A stretch of DNA of 64,000 nt from Balanoglossus misakiensis (lineage: Eukaryota > Hemichordata): contig CM082581.2 in NCBI GenBank assembly GCA_040954595.2, positions 5,270,001 through 5,334,000 of the forward strand, given 5' to 3'. This document shows positions 33,009 through 48,838 of this stretch, one piece after another. The position numbers and the translations under genes were made by a program. Below the pieces are notes generated by a model. It did no database searches, was not told the origin of the DNA, and saw only the letters and a program-made list of their open reading frames with translations. Within the stretch, counting starts at the first letter, position 1, and each line of letters opens with the position of its first letter.

Positions 33009-36000
33009 CTGTGTTAAAGACAAAACCAAGAGAGACAATTTTATTAGTCACAAATCTATACATTTTGTAATGGATGAAAATCTTTATTACTATTCTTATA
33101 TCTTTATTCCCCCAAATACCAAACTGAATGTATTGGTCGCACGGGACCCCACCTTACGTAACCTCCAATTGCATACAGGCCTTGTATTACGCAAAAAAAC
33201 TTCCAATGTATGGCATGTCAAAATACCGGAACTGTAACTTTACTTTTGTGTTGACAATTCGAAGTCTGAACTTTCATGTACTTTTGTAAACAACAACAAC
33301 AACAACAACAACAACACTCCAACTGGACCCTGGCTAAACAGCAGTGTCAAACTCAAAGTTAGATTTATTGTTTGTGGATACACTGACCTTTCTCACAATA
33401 AAAATTGTGGTTCAATGATTCAAGGTAAGGGAGAGAAAGTGTAAACAGATTTGCATAATTTGAATGTTATTGTCAATCAAGTACAAACAAAATGTGATTA
33501 GTTTTTATCTGGTTTGTTTGTGTATAGTCACTGCAATAACCCACCATGTACTACCAGAAGAAAAGAACTACTGATTTCAAACTACCACTGGAACGCAATA
33601 TTATAATGTCATGCAATGTGCACTTAAGCATAGCAATTCATATGAGCCAAAACATGTTTTGATTTACACAAAGATATGACGTGTCTCTCTCATGGTACAG
33701 TATATATGTCATGTCATGTAAAACTGCCTTAGGCTACCATGAACAACACAGAGCCCTTCACGACAACAGAAGGGGTATACTATAGGTTCATTTAGTTTTT
33801 GTATGTACAGACAAATTACTCCGACAAAAATAACTTTTTATTGATGATCCATGAATGTATGTATTAATACTACTATGGTATAACACAAACTCTCTTCATC
33901 TGTTTTAAATGAAATTCCAGTCACCAGTGAAAGGAAAATTTTACAAAATTCCTACTCACCCAATGAAATGATGTTTTAACTTAATATCTGAGCACTCTAA
34001 ACTATAGCCATCCAATATTTGTTAAAGCATTTAATCACTCAAGTGTAAAATGCACATTAATATTGACATTTCCACTTGCCCTGGTACTCAACTGACAATG
34101 AAAAGCGAAAATATCAATAAACTGTGCAAATATAGTCAGGTCTGTTTCATAGAGTTGGTTCTCACTCCAAGTGACAATTAGTGAATTAATGATTTATGTA
34201 CAATTTCATGTTATTTTTCATCACATTGCTACCACCACGAGAATCCTTCAGTGTTCAGTGATGGATGGTGGGTTATATACAATGTCATGTAGGCATATCA
34301 AAACTAAATATTAATATTTATGGTCGTAATTGAGATTTTAGCACCTAAAGTTGTACGGCAGATTGGCCCAACCAATAAAATTAGTCCAGAAATATGCAAT
34401 TATACTAAAATCCTAGAATGGATATCAATTCCAGTATTTCAAAAACTGGGTTAAACCAGACAGAAAAATGTGTTCATTACAAAGTGGTCTGTTGTTGTCC
34501 TTGATTCTTTTATAAATTGCATTGCTGCTGTCAATGTCAAGGCTAAGACCTCACCCATGACATTCCAACAATTACACAAACAATTTGCAGCACATTAATA
34601 AACACCCCCCTGAAACAACTAAATATGTGTGCAGAGAATCATATAATTGGTCATTATGATATGAACTCGTTAATAGCTTTGCCTGTGATCAACTTCTTCA
34701 AAGAATTCTCATGGAAATCTCATCGACCACTTAGTGGATAGAATAACGCAGGGGGTTGTGGGGCAGTTTGCGTTCTGAGCGGGTGCGTTAGCCATGTACT
34801 AGACGCTATGGTGAACGCAAATTGTACCATCATGCATTGCAGATACCCTATTGGCAAAGTGGTCTATGGCCACATTGCAGATAGTTTAGTTGATTCTGAC
34901 GTACAGTACACGCACGTCATACTTTGCAACCATATGTTGGAAATGGGTGGATCCATATTCTACCTGATGCACATTATGTTGACTTTTACTGGTAATGAAT
35001 TCAATGCTTGCAACCAGTTATTTGTTTAGAGGAAGTTTGGTTTGTTCAGGTTTAATGTTATGATGATGACACACACCCTAGAATATTTCCAGTCACTATT
35101 TTGCAATTATAAATAAGGAAGACAATTGCAAGTCCGTGTGTTTCATTGGCCAGGAAATATAGAGTACTTAAGTCTAGTGCTAAAATAGAATAAGTAGCAC
35201 AAGAATAGAAAACAACAGATGCTATATAATGTAGTACATAGTACAAGCTCAGTCTGTTCAGCTGAAGCTTTAGGACAACCCAGCAATATGGTATTCATTA
35301 CAAACCAATGATGTTGCTGACATCCATATGCTGTACGTACTTCCCATTCAATTTCGACACATGATAAATGAATTTAAATGCATCTACTCTTCTGAATCCA
35401 GTTCATATAACAAAACAGTATCATGTCGCTTAATTGTGCCTTGCCATTAATAACTTGTAAGCAACATATGTGTTTACACAAGAGTACCAATTTGGATAGT
35501 CACCTCGGGGCATAGAACTATATACAAGAAAATACCAGTTCTACAGATCCTGTTGAACAAGCATGATGAAATGCCCAGTACCAGGGGATGCATACCCATG
35601 CGAACGCGTGCCCAGTAGCTGACATTTCACGTTTGTATTACAATACTGTTAATACTTGAAATTTTATTTTTCATTGGTTACAATAACACGTGTATGCTTC
35701 ATAGAGTGGTGAGTTTCCTTAAACTTTGTCAGACTTCATTCCATTAGCCATATCGGTCGCACAGGCCTACTTTCCCTAAAAGGTCACTGCCTTGCTGTCT
35801 ATCACTTGTACGTTCTTGACCACAAATCTATTTTTCGGGAACTTGAGACGTGTTATCGCACTTGCGGCCTTTTCTCCGACAAATATTTATTTCTTGTAGG
35901 CATGTAGATGCATTCCATCAACAGATTGGCAGATTTATTGCTTGTCATCCATACAGCCTTAGCTAATTCCTCACCTAGGACGGCAGACTCATTGAATTCT

Positions 36001-38276
36001 TCTTCTTAATCGTTTCACTCTCCATACTGATGGATATCATCCCACCAAATGATCACTTGGCTAAGTTAACTAGACAGAACTGCTACCGGTACATGAAGTA
36101 GGGTGTGTTAGTTTATGCCTGTTAGTTTATAAGTGGGTTGCAATTTAAAATAAATTGGTTTAGAAGTAGATAGCAATCAAAAGCAACATACTCCCCTACT
36201 TGAAATCCATTTACACATCACTCCATCTCCAATGAGGATTCACTCCTGATTGTCTGAAGCAAATTCTGTGAAAATGTTGAGCCAGTCTTATTGACATGAT
36301 TGGGGTCATTTGAAAATGATTTAGGAACCCTGGTAATATTTATAACACATATTTATTATAAATCATTAAATGCATTGATAATCAAATTGAAAAACACTGC
36401 ATGTATAATTAATTCTGCCCATAATTAATTATTTCTGCTTAAATTGTTTATATTTATTGATGTTAGAAAGTTACCTTTGTCCCTTTGTACAGATAATACA
36501 ATTATACAGTTTGAATTGGACTGTTTTTATATGAAAAATAAATAATCAAATTTTGAAGGAAATTTTATGATTGTTTGTGAATGATGCGATGGCATAAAAT
36601 GCTGCCATGACCTTTTCTTGCAAGGACAATGACTGATTTATACTACGATGATCAATCTACTTGTCATTTGGACATGACCTGGTCATTAATGGTGGCCATA
36701 TTTACGATAGAGCCATGGGTCATGGGAGATCACAGGATTCTCCTGACCTGAATTCCTTATATGGTCATATATACACGTATCTCTATTTGACGCATAATTC
36801 CATGACATCATTGCGTACACTGTTAAAGTCTAAAAATAAATAATGCAAACAAACAAATATATTATGTTGTGGGTGTGTCAATACAATGCTGTTACTGCAG
36901 AATGCCCCATTTCATCAGTTATTCCACAATTATATTTTGTCAATTCATATTTGATAAACAAGAGGTTCATGAGAAGATATTTCACCTTTTTGATCATGTT
37001 TTCAATATTTGTTTACGTTACCACTAATCTATCATTTTTCTTCATCATGCCCTCTATAAGGTTTATGCCTGAAATTTATAAACACTGCTTGTACCAGTAC
37101 ATTACCAGCTCCATCGTTTTTGTTTACAAATAAATTCAATGCCAATGTTATCAATCATACAAATTTCAAATACCAGTTCAATAATAATAATCACACGACC
37201 AAGCCAGGTAAATGTATTTTAATATAGTTTTTGCAGCAAATTATTTTCTTATAAATTGCTCAGAAATATACCTCCTGGTCATTGGCAACCTTTTTCCTAC
37301 CTAGAATTTGCTTTTGAAATAGATTCAAATGTTGATGATTTGCATAGACTGGTAGTGTTTCTGCCACCATCTATTTATATCACAATATACCTTGTCAGGC
37401 TGACGTCAATTCTGTTCAATAGTGACTCATCATACGTACGTGTATACACCTGAATCTGTGCAACACTGTGCCTACACTGCTGTCCATACAATGAAGTAGA
37501 TCTCATTTTCCAGTTTACTAGTATTACCTAATAAAGTAATTTCATTTCAATCAAGTCATTATCAAAATTATGTAAGCAAATTAAACAGTTCTTGTATGTG
37601 GTTACACTAAAAGCAATTATTACATAAAAGACTGACGAAATGAGTGTAATTTTATTCCCCTCCCATCACATTAAGAACATTTCAGCAATACATAGTACTA
37701 TAACAATCTCTGAGACTTTTATGTAATATTTATCGAGCCCAAAACATTATGAAAATGGGCAAAATTTTAGAATAAAGTTTTAAATAATTTCCAATAAATG
37801 ATGCCTCTGAAAATCAAGTGTTTACCTACAGTACGTAATGGAACAGCAACAGAAGCTGATTAATTGAAATGTTCCTAATGAGATGAAAGGAAGTTTCAAT
37901 GACAAAAGTCCGTTTATTTTGATGTCAGTGTATTAGTGTAACCACGTAAAAACTGAATTGCTTTCATTAAAGTCCCACCCTATCATTTTTCTGCTAGTAA
38001 TTTTACAACAATCAATATAGCCTATTGCACAACCATTTTCAATTTCTAAATTTAACTAGTGCAGCCATTATTATCTGAAGTAATTATCACTAAACCATCT
38101 GTGAAGTGAAATTACTCAAACGACAGTAAACTACTAGTAAAATGTTACGACAGACCATGTGTCAAGTATAAAAACATAAATTAAAACTCTCCCACCAACA
38201 GATGTTTGGGACATATGTCTACCGGATATGGTATAAATATCATTCCACCGTTTACAAAATAAACTGAGTTCATTAC
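33009..38276 (-). other. ABLIM: Intron between first exon and LIM1 exon
   Basis: The donor GTAATG at 38276 pairs with an acceptor preceded by a pyrimidine-rich tract ending TTTAACACAG at 33009. A CAA/AAC microsatellite lies at 33291-33316. A TACCGGTA palindrome is at 36084. I see no gene inside. Confidence 0.8.
33291..33316. repeat. CAA/AAC microsatellite
   Basis: Uninterrupted CAA trinucleotide units, about 280 bases upstream of the LIM1 exon on the transcript side. Confidence 0.95.
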
Positions 38277-38328
38277 CTTCGTGGATGCCTGAATCCTTTA
38301 CAATCAGAAGTCTCTTCTTTTTAGCCAT
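38277..38328 (-). CDS. ABLIM: abLIM proximal first exon (coding part)
   Basis: The ATG at 38328-38326 sits in an ideal Kozak context (GACCATGG). It opens MAKKKRLLIVKDSGIHE plus one G and ends at CGAAG|GTAATG with last base 38277. The phase-1 end fits the next exon at 33008, where G+CA encodes Ala18. The basic patch followed by RLLIVKDSG resembles, from memory, the RKRLIVEDRR stretch in the long form of vertebrate ABLIM1, which supports an ancestral abLIM leader. No signal peptide or membrane segment is present, as expected for a cytoplasmic actin-binding protein. Residue numbers in this annotation count from this Met. Confidence 0.85.
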
Positions 38329-38515
38329 GGTCGTTTTTAAGCATCAGAATCCGTCGATTCTAGAAGTCAGACATTCTGGTCAAATTCAACACCCACCCTG
38401 TTCAAGTGTGTCCCCCTACGTCCAGTTATCCTATTTCTGATGGCTACTATTCTCGGTCGTCCCTACACCACCCAAGGCCTGGGAATGGACTCTACCATTT
38501 AACACGAAGGGGTGT

Positions 38516-38523
38516 TTATATAA
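38516..38523 (-). promoter_or_regulatory. TATA-like box of the proximal abLIM promoter
   Basis: The minus strand reads TTATATAAAC here, about 190 bases upstream of the ATG at 38328. A start site near 38490 would give a 5' UTR of about 160 bases without an intervening exon. In an AT-rich region such a match can occur by chance, so confidence is modest. Confidence 0.3.
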
Positions 38524-41500
38524 TCTAACATTGCCTTCAACTTTAAATCCTCTGAAATCCGAATACATTTTTCAAGCCGTACTTTAAAAAAATGTTTATA
38601 AATTTGATTTCTCTTTCTGGTTGTCATCATAATTTTGACATTTTACCGACAATCTACCAATTTCATGACAACATCTACCCATTAAGAATTGCGCATTAAA
38701 GTGTATAAAAAGACCCGATGAAAATAACTTTCATATCGGTTTTCATTTCGACCACTAATCTATCACCACAACTACGCATCATGAATAAATGGAATGTGTT
38801 TTGCATACTGTCATACTGGATGACACGCAACAATACTGAGTTTAATATACCGTTCGAAGACATTACAGACACTATGCTGGTTGGTCCATGCCCATGTCAC
38901 TTACAAACACCACAGTACATATCACCTTTATTTCTAAAATTAACTGTGATGACACATCCAAAAATCATCGATAAAGGTCAAACTTTTGCAAATACATTGT
39001 TTAATAGCATTGACAAATCCGCACAGAGGCATCAATGAAAAGATCATGGCCTGGGATATAGAAATCTATTGGTATACAGCTGATAAAAGGGAGTGTTTCA
39101 TCTTGGCTGTGAGCTTTACACAATGGGGCAAGCCATACCCCAGCAGGGCTACTATCACAGAGTGGAAAATCCACTGGTAGGAGCTATATAAATTTAGTGG
39201 TCCCTGGTGTCCAAACTGGGTGTGCACACAGCAGATACATGTATGTTTATCAGTGTTTATTTCTTGGATGTATACAAACACTCTGCATCTGTTCTCTTGC
39301 TACATGTTCACAACTTGTGTCTACTTGATAATTAAAACTAAAAGGAGGTGTAACGTGTTGAGTATTGCATTTGACTATTTATGAACATGTGTATCCCAGA
39401 GTCCCCAAATCTCTTGCTCTTTCCATGGAGAAAAAAAATAGAAATTAGAGAGTTCTTCGTCCATCGTGCAAAGACCAAAGTCAAATCCACCACTGAGTCC
39501 GGTCCAGGTTTCATATAGTCACTGCTCCAACAGAGATAGTGTTTACAACTTTGTGCGTAATTTGATAGCAGATGATACCAACAGACACTGGGATATGTGA
39601 CAGCTGCAAGGCTGAATGAGAACAAAGGTCATATGAGGTCACTTCAATTTCATCTTGGTTCAAGTTCATCTCATTTTGCATTTGTGACAATTATTAAGTT
39701 CACTGTCATAATTCTTGAATTTGCAAGGGAGATATTAGAGTATTCTTACAATTACACACTGGATTTTAACTCTACAGACTTACTATACTATACAGTCAAA
39801 TGAACCCAACATTTTATACAAAACCGTCTACTATAAAATCAGAATTTATTTCTGTGATTGTTATACAGTTCCTTTCATTTATCAAGATAGTTATTCCCCT
39901 ACAAAGAAAACACTGCTCAGCATAGATACTCTCCTACAAAACACTGCCCTGCATGCACAATTCATTATATTTTTTTCCTTGTATGACAGATATTAACCAT
40001 TCTATGACAATCGGTGAATGCACCAAACTTCCTATTGAACACCGCCCTCACATGACGAAAATGTGCAAGCATAATAAACTTTTCACAAATATTTGAGCCA
40101 TGGCAAATAAAAAGACAGAACTGGTGATTTTTCTACTGCTCACTATAGAACTTACATGTATGTAAATTCCTGAGACCAGGGGGTACAAGTAACTACCATG
40201 GATAAGACAACTGTGGTTTCATTGCCTTGTTTGACAATGACCACTCAAGTCACTGACCGCAGAATTACACCAAGCAATTGTCTTTTCATGGCCAGATTTA
40301 ATCTCCTAGTCAATGGCTACTTGGTATATAGTCAACACAAAGCATTTGTTATCTTGTCCACACAAACAACTCTTAGGTGAATCTACTGGTATGGGAGGGC
40401 GGTATGAGGCAACACCCACATGCAACTTGCCACTTTGGTTTTTGCTTGTACAGCTATACAATGTAGACACCTGGTTCTGTCGGTTCTAACTGTTCTACTG
40501 ATACCTATTCCCAACCAACCTCCAAGCACAGGAGATGGAGGGCAAGCATAGAACACATGTTTTTGCCTGCGAATGCCAGTTTGGGTATGTGTGGTGTGGC
40601 TTGATTAGTTGATAGTCAGAAAGAGGCATTTGAGAATCAGAGTTTATGCGAACGTCTCCAAGAAGTCCTTGAAACACAATAGCAATTGTCAAGCCCAGTG
40701 TCAATGTACCATACGGGTTTCATTCATGATAAACAGTTATGCACACACCACAACAATTGACGTCTTCATTTGAATTGACTTTACTGACGTGTTAAAAGTG
40801 TCTGGAATGTTAATCGCAGTGATAAAATAGGCAAAAGTCTGACTTTCAAGTCACTGTGTTTAATATATCACATGTATGTGACCAGGTGATCTTTGCCAAA
40901 GAAAATTTGATGAATCGAACAATTTTTTGCTCACAGATAGTCTTCCCCTGCTACAAGCCACTTGGTATGGTACATGTACGTCAGTCATCATGACGAGACT
41001 GTTAAATTCCGATATACCCCAAACTGAATCCTGGGGAACCTGCAGCACAGCACAGTACGTCATTAAAATTTTGGTATTGATATTTGATGATATAAACCTC
41101 AGCATTTAATTTGGCAAATGGTTGAGCAGTAGTACACTGTCAACAAAATAGTTCAGTCTGTTCCTCATCAATTCCATGGACAATACAATTTCAAAATACA
41201 GGTATTGAAGTATTCCCACCTTTAAATCATCCTTCACAACAAAAACCTCATTGTAATTCAATATGCATCAAGGTACTCTGATGATAGCCTTTTTACATGC
41301 TCTCTCAGGATACAAGTGTTTCTCCATTCAAGATGCACAGTCAATGGAACTATGGACAATTTTTACTGTGCAATACCGGGAAATTCGAGACGTGTATAAT
41401 TGAATCTTAAGACGGGTCAATTCCCTCGAAAGGTGAAGGATACAGAATTGCCATGGCGACTAAAAGCACTGACACTTTAAACCTACATGTATCAGATACG

Positions 41501-44500
41501 TCATCTCACAGCTGACTGTTCAAAAATAGCCGATCGACCATGATCGATGATAAAACAAATTGCAAGCATTAGACACCAACCTGTCACTCTCACCGATAGA
41601 TGAGATCGATTTTTCAGATTTCATTTTGCAACCACAGCATTTCTAGAGAGATATATTACTCAGAATTTCATGGGTGACCATGAAAATTAATGTATCTACA
41701 ATACTGAAATCGAGCTACTGTAATGTAATATTCTGTGATGAGAGTCAACACAGTTCCAATATTATTGCAAAACAGTGTTTTATATACTCTGTTTAGAGAT
41801 TACAGATGTACCGGTAGAGATGGGAGGGCCGCAGAAGTATGACTATGAGTCAAGAGATAGGAGGTAATCTTTGGGCTTGGAAGAAAAACCCAAAACTTGG
41901 ATTTAGTTTCCAAACCGAAGAACATTCTAGCAGACTGTAATTTTGAATGGTGATGAATGATGATGACTTCTGTGACTCTTTACTTAACTTTGCGTAAAAG
42001 ACAACGATTCGATCTTCGTCTGCTGGAAGGGTTAATGTAGGTTAATGCAAATGCAACAAAACTTTGAAACTTTGCAAGCAATAAATCATTGACATCAAAA
42101 CTGACTGTTTGAACTGTTTGGAATGGACTAGTTTTAATTTAAAATGTTCAGAGACCAAATATACTAGCTAGAGTCATGGATGTTGAAGGTATTACCAATA
42201 ACCTTACATTAAATTGCGTAAAGGCTAATCTACCTACTCCCAACAGTTCTAAAAAAGAAAAGGTATCCAATTCTGCTGGTATATTCAAGCAGAGTTCACT
42301 GGCCTCCGCGATGGGATAATGGGTATCTTGCCCGAGGTGGCCATGAAGCATGGCTTATTTCGCAAGTCAATTAAATATGGTACATCTCTGGCTGATTAGA
42401 TGCTGTGCTGCGTAGGAGAGTGATCGATAGGTGTACACCCAGGATAAATACAAAGAGGCACAATTAGATGAGACCCAATGACACAAATGGTAGATCTGGC
42501 AAAGCACACTGGTTCTGCAGTATAATAGATAACTCAACTGAAGATAACTAACACAGTATTATATTGGTCAATCAACTTGGTTTCTCTCTGTTTAATTGGT
42601 GACGTGCAAGTCTTTGCACAGGCATTAAAGGGACATACATCAGTACTACAAGTCTACATGTATGAAGAACTCTATGGGAGATGAATAATTAACTTGATGA
42701 ATCTAATGCAATTGGGATATTCAGGGACGTACTGGTAGTCATTAACATGGGTCTCATATGGCTATACAGCATAAGGCATTAATCTAATGGATAATGGGTA
42801 TATCTAGGGAGTCTGAGACTGCAAATACATGTATCTGTATATAAGGTTTGCATCTGTAACTAGGAACTACCTGTTTCTGCATGGACATGGAGGTACTAGT
42901 AAACCATGCAGACCTTTCACTTTTTAATCAGGGATTAGCCTGTTGCATGTACATACATGTAGCCGAGTGGGCCTATACTTATAATCTGCTACACGTTTGT
43001 GGTTTTTGTGGTTAAACCAGTGATCACTCACAAGAATGTTGACAAGAAATTGAGATGCAGAGAGCAGAACTAGCCACTGAGCTGATGAGCTGTTGAGTTA
43101 TCCAGTGAGTATTGTAATCACCGGTCACACTGCATGACTGGATCCACGGCAGAAATTCCTACATGTACTTGTATCGACGCGCGCAATTTAACTCACGCAA
43201 AAAAATCAACAAGAATGGGCAAAGCGTTTGAAAGACTTCTCTGTATTTCTTGCAGCGCGGCATATACAAGTTAGTTCCATTCTATGGACTTTAGTATAAT
43301 GCACATTGAATAGCGAGTGTTTTTCTAGGCACTGGACCAGAAAAGTATGAGTAATTGATTCCACCCCAGTTTAGAGACACACAGTGGCAATGTACAAGTG
43401 AGGTTAAGATAATATGAACAGGTGCATGTCTAAATACAGAAAGCCTGGCGGCAAACACAGAAATGAATGTGAGAGCAAACATTTGAAATTCCGCCACTTT
43501 TACCCAGGCCTGTATTGCAAGTGGCATTTCAATGTGTCAAACAGTTGCTACGGTAACTGTTTGGTCTCTGAATCTGATATAACACATTAAGAGACACTCT
43601 GTGTACTTTTTTATTACTGACACACTTTTAATTTAATACTTGAAATTTCCACAAACATTCATATTACATGATTTAGACACAAGTTGAGTGTTTTGTCACG
43701 TAGAGTGAGGTACATGTACAGATATTTCAATGAGGACAAAGCCAGTACTTAACAATAACAGTACCAATGTAGTAGAAAGTTATCGATGTTAATGAAATAT
43801 GCTGAGTCATCAAATTTTGGTCTATTAGTATTACTCTCATCTACTGGGGTTTAAAATTATTTGGGTGATAATTATTACCAAAAACTGTTCGTTTTTTATC
43901 AACTAAATTTCTTTTTGTTCTTTGGACACTACAAAACTGTGAGTCACAGATCTGTGCGCATATGTGAACCACTTGTCCCTGTTTTGTATGCAACGTGCAT
44001 TTCTGCCTGTAATCACACACTGGAACAACATGCTGATAACACTGAAGGTATTATTGCATTTGTTCATTCAACTCGGCTAATCCTATCATAGTACAACCAA
44101 CTACTAAAGACGTTTTTCCTCCCAAATAAAGCACAGATCCTTGACTTTCTCTTACACTTTTATTCTTTCAGCCACCAAAGTCGGAACTTTGCTGTTAAAA
44201 ATCTTCTTTTTCTCAACATAACCAAATAACTTTGCAAAATATGTTGAAAAACAAGAATTCTCAATTACAGACTATTAGTAGCAACACATACGTTATGAAG
44301 AGGTATTCTATGCTGGGCTACCAGGCGACTGTAGCACCAACCGGAATGTCAATAGTAATAATGCTATTACTGATAATCTTGGTATCTTAACCACTGAATG
44401 ATGCTTTTCTATGCTGCGGACCAAAGTTCTTTCAATGGGTCACTGGGCACTTGCTGACGGATTGCCACCAAGCCCAGTTTAAGTATTTATGACAAAAAGA

Positions 44501-45921
44501 GGATGTTTAACCTGTTGAGAGATTATGACTGCATATTACACAACAAAGTGTCTATCAATCTAATGCCTGATCTCGAAGACCCCCTCAAGCCCTAAGCTAT
44601 TGCAACATCTTAACTGCATTATAGTGCATATAACAAAACTATCGAGGACTTACATGTGAAGTATTCTAACACTAACATACGATGTCTGATCGCGACATGA
44701 AAGAAACTTTGTGGGAGTGCCCTCTACAGGCCAAATGATGAGAGTATTGAATGCACCATACGTATATACCCAGATTTGATATTTAGTAAATTGTTAATAT
44801 TGATATAGGTGAAATGACCATTAAAATATTCAATTACAGTTAAAGCTACCAGGCACCTTATTTTACAGAGAAAGATTTACAGGGTTGTTTCAATTATGAT
44901 AATATTAAGTTGAGCGACAGTAATTCGCTTATTTTAAGACGATTTTCATTAGACACTTAAAAAGTCGGACTCAGGAAAACATTACAGCAGAGAAGTCAAT
45001 ATACTAGTACCAAAACACATGGCAATGGTATTACATGGTATTACTCGATTGCATAATAGCCATATTGGAGAAATAATTTCAGCCATTATTAGGCTGATTT
45101 ATAATATACTACAGATAGATTGATTTTGGACATAAATATTCTGCTCACTGAATCACTGAATTATTACTGTTATAATCTCACTCTGGTAGTAGGACTACGT
45201 GATATATATACACTTCTCTGTTTTTGTACACATACACTGATGTTCTGCCTCTGTACACAAGCTTCAGAGAGTTGAAGACAGACAACTCAGCATACCCACT
45301 TTGGTATTTATCAATTTCTGACACATAATTATTTAATATCATCTATAAAAGCGAGAGACTTTCTCCCTCAAAACATACAAGCCTAGGTAGTATTCCGTAA
45401 TTATCATATATGTGGAAAAATATCAATGTGATATACTTGTTCCATACAGTATTAATGGCATGTTGGGCTCTGCTCATCCCTGGATCCTGGCATTAAATAT
45501 TTGATATGGTCCAGCTTCTAGCTGATTAAATTATAAATATCCAAATGTTTACTTGGCTAAGTTTGAATACATCACACATATTATCAAGCCATTCAACAGA
45601 TTGATGTACAACAAAGTGAAATTCAAAGTTTTTAACCTTGCACATTAGTATTCCCAGCCATAAGTTTGTATGTTATTGTAACTTGTCAGTGATATTCTAC
45701 AGGGAATTATACGGCTGGGTAATTTCGCCTGAATACATGTGATATGTTTTCTAATTATCCTGGATTCATCCCAAAATAATGCAATGGCAATTAACGCAAG
45801 TTTCGCGCCAGCTGAAAATATAGGGCTGCGGGATCTAATTAATCCCCTCTCCCTACCCAGACCAAATTAGTCTGACTCTTGTTCCGTGTTACAGTGTTCT
45901 ACATTGCTTATTTTGAGTCGA

Positions 45922-45942
45922 CTTAAAGGTATACGGTCACCT
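45922..45942. repeat. CTTAAAGGTATAC repeat, copy 1
   Basis: CTTAAAGGTATACGGTCACC; the same word with one change occurs at 48818-48838. It is probably the end of a dispersed element, but I found no matching inverted end. Confidence 0.45.
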
Positions 45943-48817
45943 ATAGAAATTTAGGTACAGTTACATTGTACCCAAAAAAATGCAAGAATATTATACAAAG
46001 AAGATTAATGCAGTTTCAAGAACACTCCAAAATTCCATTTATATATTGTGTTTATTTTTGCATTTGTGCATTTGGCTATGAAAGTATTTGCCAAACATTT
46101 CAGCCTAATCTCTCGGAACGGCCGCCCATGATTGCGATAACAAATCACAAGTTTATCTCGTATGACCTTTGACATGATATGGTTAGGCCTGTGCTATCAA
46201 CATGACGTAGTCACATCGTGCAATGTTTGACCAACAAACTCATAAGCACTATTTATAGAAGAAATCAAATCATATCCGATTGTCTTTATATTCGGAAGTG
46301 ATATTTTCCTGGTTTTGTTCCCATCACATGTACTTTGTACTGGTTATTATGGCCAACAGGAAGACTTCATACACCAGTATGTAATCAGTGACGGCCAGTA
46401 GTCTTAGAGAACTAAGTACTGCATGTATTACTATCAGTCAAGAGGATTTTCGCAGTGGATCTTGTTCAAGGCTGCATACAAGTACCAAATTTTTGAGATA
46501 GTCCCCAAAAATAAAATTATAGGCGGTTTACAAGTTGACAGGGTACTGAACATTCTCTCTGATTTTCCACTGAGCTGATATATTTTCACTGCCAGTAGTC
46601 ATTTTAACTCATCACAGCCAGCTGTTTTTGTCAGTTTTTTTCTATTGATCACTATAACCTTTTCTTCTAAATCCTCAAATATAATAAAGCTAACTTTATA
46701 TATAATAGAATACTGCACACTTAGATATATATTGATAAGGAACAGGCGATAGGGGCAAATGATGGAGAGAACTGGGTTAGGGCTGGGGTTGGGCATCAAA
46801 GGCTTCACATTACTGGTGACTGTATTAATTAATTGTCTTCTCTAAAATTAAAATATAACCACATAAAAATGCTTCATATACATTTTGCATGAATTTTAAA
46901 TGTTGCATGAGTGTACTATTAGTGTTATTGTTAGGATCAATGTTGTTTTATCACCACATACACAGTTTTTTTGCCAAGACTGATATTGCAATTGGTTTGT
47001 ATACATTACAACCTCATCTACCCTCTGCATGCATCGTTACAGTTCCCACTGCAAAGCTTTTAATATTCCGTATTCATTCTGCCCAGGCGTGAGGTAGACA
47101 ATTAAAAAGAAAATTAAATGTGTTCATAAATTAAAGTGTATTTGGCTTCCCTTCACTGAATACACTCTCCAGCTATAGTCATTTATATGAACAGAACCCT
47201 TTTCTTCTTTTGTGACTTAATTGGAAATTGTTCACGTAACGGTGTCCTGGGTGCACACCTAATAGCTTGCCTAAGGCTACACCGATATATGTAGTTATTT
47301 AGAAACCTAGCAGTAGCACTGTAGATGTCTTTTTCAAAATTCCACAGACAAAATGAACATATATTGAGTCTCCGTTAGGTGCTTTGACGAGACATCATAT
47401 ACAAAAGAGTGCGATGATTGATAGCTTCGTGGCATTTGTGAGGAAAATAACAAATATAATTACAGACCGCCCTCGGACAAATGTGATATATTAAACTTTA
47501 CATCAATCTGAGCAACTGTCGAAGTTTCCTTTGATAAGCCCGGGTACTCAAGTGACAAATTTTCTTGTATAAAGGAGAATTTGGCAGAGAATATTTGCTT
47601 TGAAGGTTACCCTGATCTGATAATTCTCGGTGATCGCAACACAATAGAGACTCCAAGGTTAGCATTATGGCGGCTGAACTTGACCTTGTTCCATACCCCC
47701 AGCTGCTCCATGTACAATGTAGAATAGACAATGCAATACAGGTACAGTGTAAATCCTAGTTAAATGCCAAACTGTTTTTCAATGACTGTATTCGGTACCT
47801 TGTTAAAATTGTTCCAAGAGATTATCAGCTACTTCAGGAAAAATCCATTTTCATAAATTGTTTGACTTCCATTGAAGAGAAATATATGAATGACTACTTG
47901 TATGACCCCTACAAATTTAATTCATTTGGTCATTGGGAATATTGTCAGCTCCCTATCAACCATTCACAGTGATTATCACAAGTGTATCTTATTTGACCTT
48001 TGACACTAACCATAAATGGATTTAAATGATCTGGGCGAGCCTGGACAATATCCGTTTGTTTCACAACCTCTACATGTATCGGTAACTCTCCAAGCAGAGA
48101 GATTAGCAATAAAATATGAATTCTCAATCGTGTAGGCCATACAGTGTATGTCAAAGGAATATAACAAGTGGGCTGAAGCTGAATGATCATGATACAATTC
48201 AGAAAATGCTGATATGAACTGGCAGCCAAGATAACTTAAATCAACTTATAACAAATGACATCAACTGCATACGATCACCATAGCAACATGATATACATCT
48301 ACCTTATAATCATGGTCACTGGGTGATGTAACTGAGTGTCATAGAGTGTGGAATAGAAGTTTGTTCGCAAGCAATTCTTAAAGTCTTTTAATAGGTTCAT
48401 AACTCTCCACATATGGAGGGATTCAAGGAAAGGAAATTGTTAGAATTTCTAGAGGGCATTTAAAGATTAATAGATACTAAATGCCATTGACATGTTCTTT
48501 ACAATCTCGCCTACAATAACAATTTAATTTACCTTCAAGGTTTTAAGCTCTAAAATCAAATCACATTGTCAGGTCTATTGATTTTACCTTATTTTATCAT
48601 CATTTTCCTTTTTGTAATTCAGTGCCAATCAATTCCGTTAGATGCCAAAATGAATGTCAACTAGAAAGAGTTTAATTGGACTGCACCTAGTATCTGTTGA
48701 ATGTATCGTGGGCATTATGCATGCAGCACACACATACAGATCTAGCTGATACACACTGCTGCTCTTTACAGTAATCTTTATTTTTTTATCTCGAAACTCT
48801 GTGCCTGGGGAGTATGA

Positions 48818-48838
48818 CTTAAAGGTATACAGTCACCT
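48818..48838. repeat. CTTAAAGGTATAC repeat, copy 2
   Basis: CTTAAAGGTATACAGTCACC, the second copy of the word at 45922, in the same orientation. Confidence 0.45.
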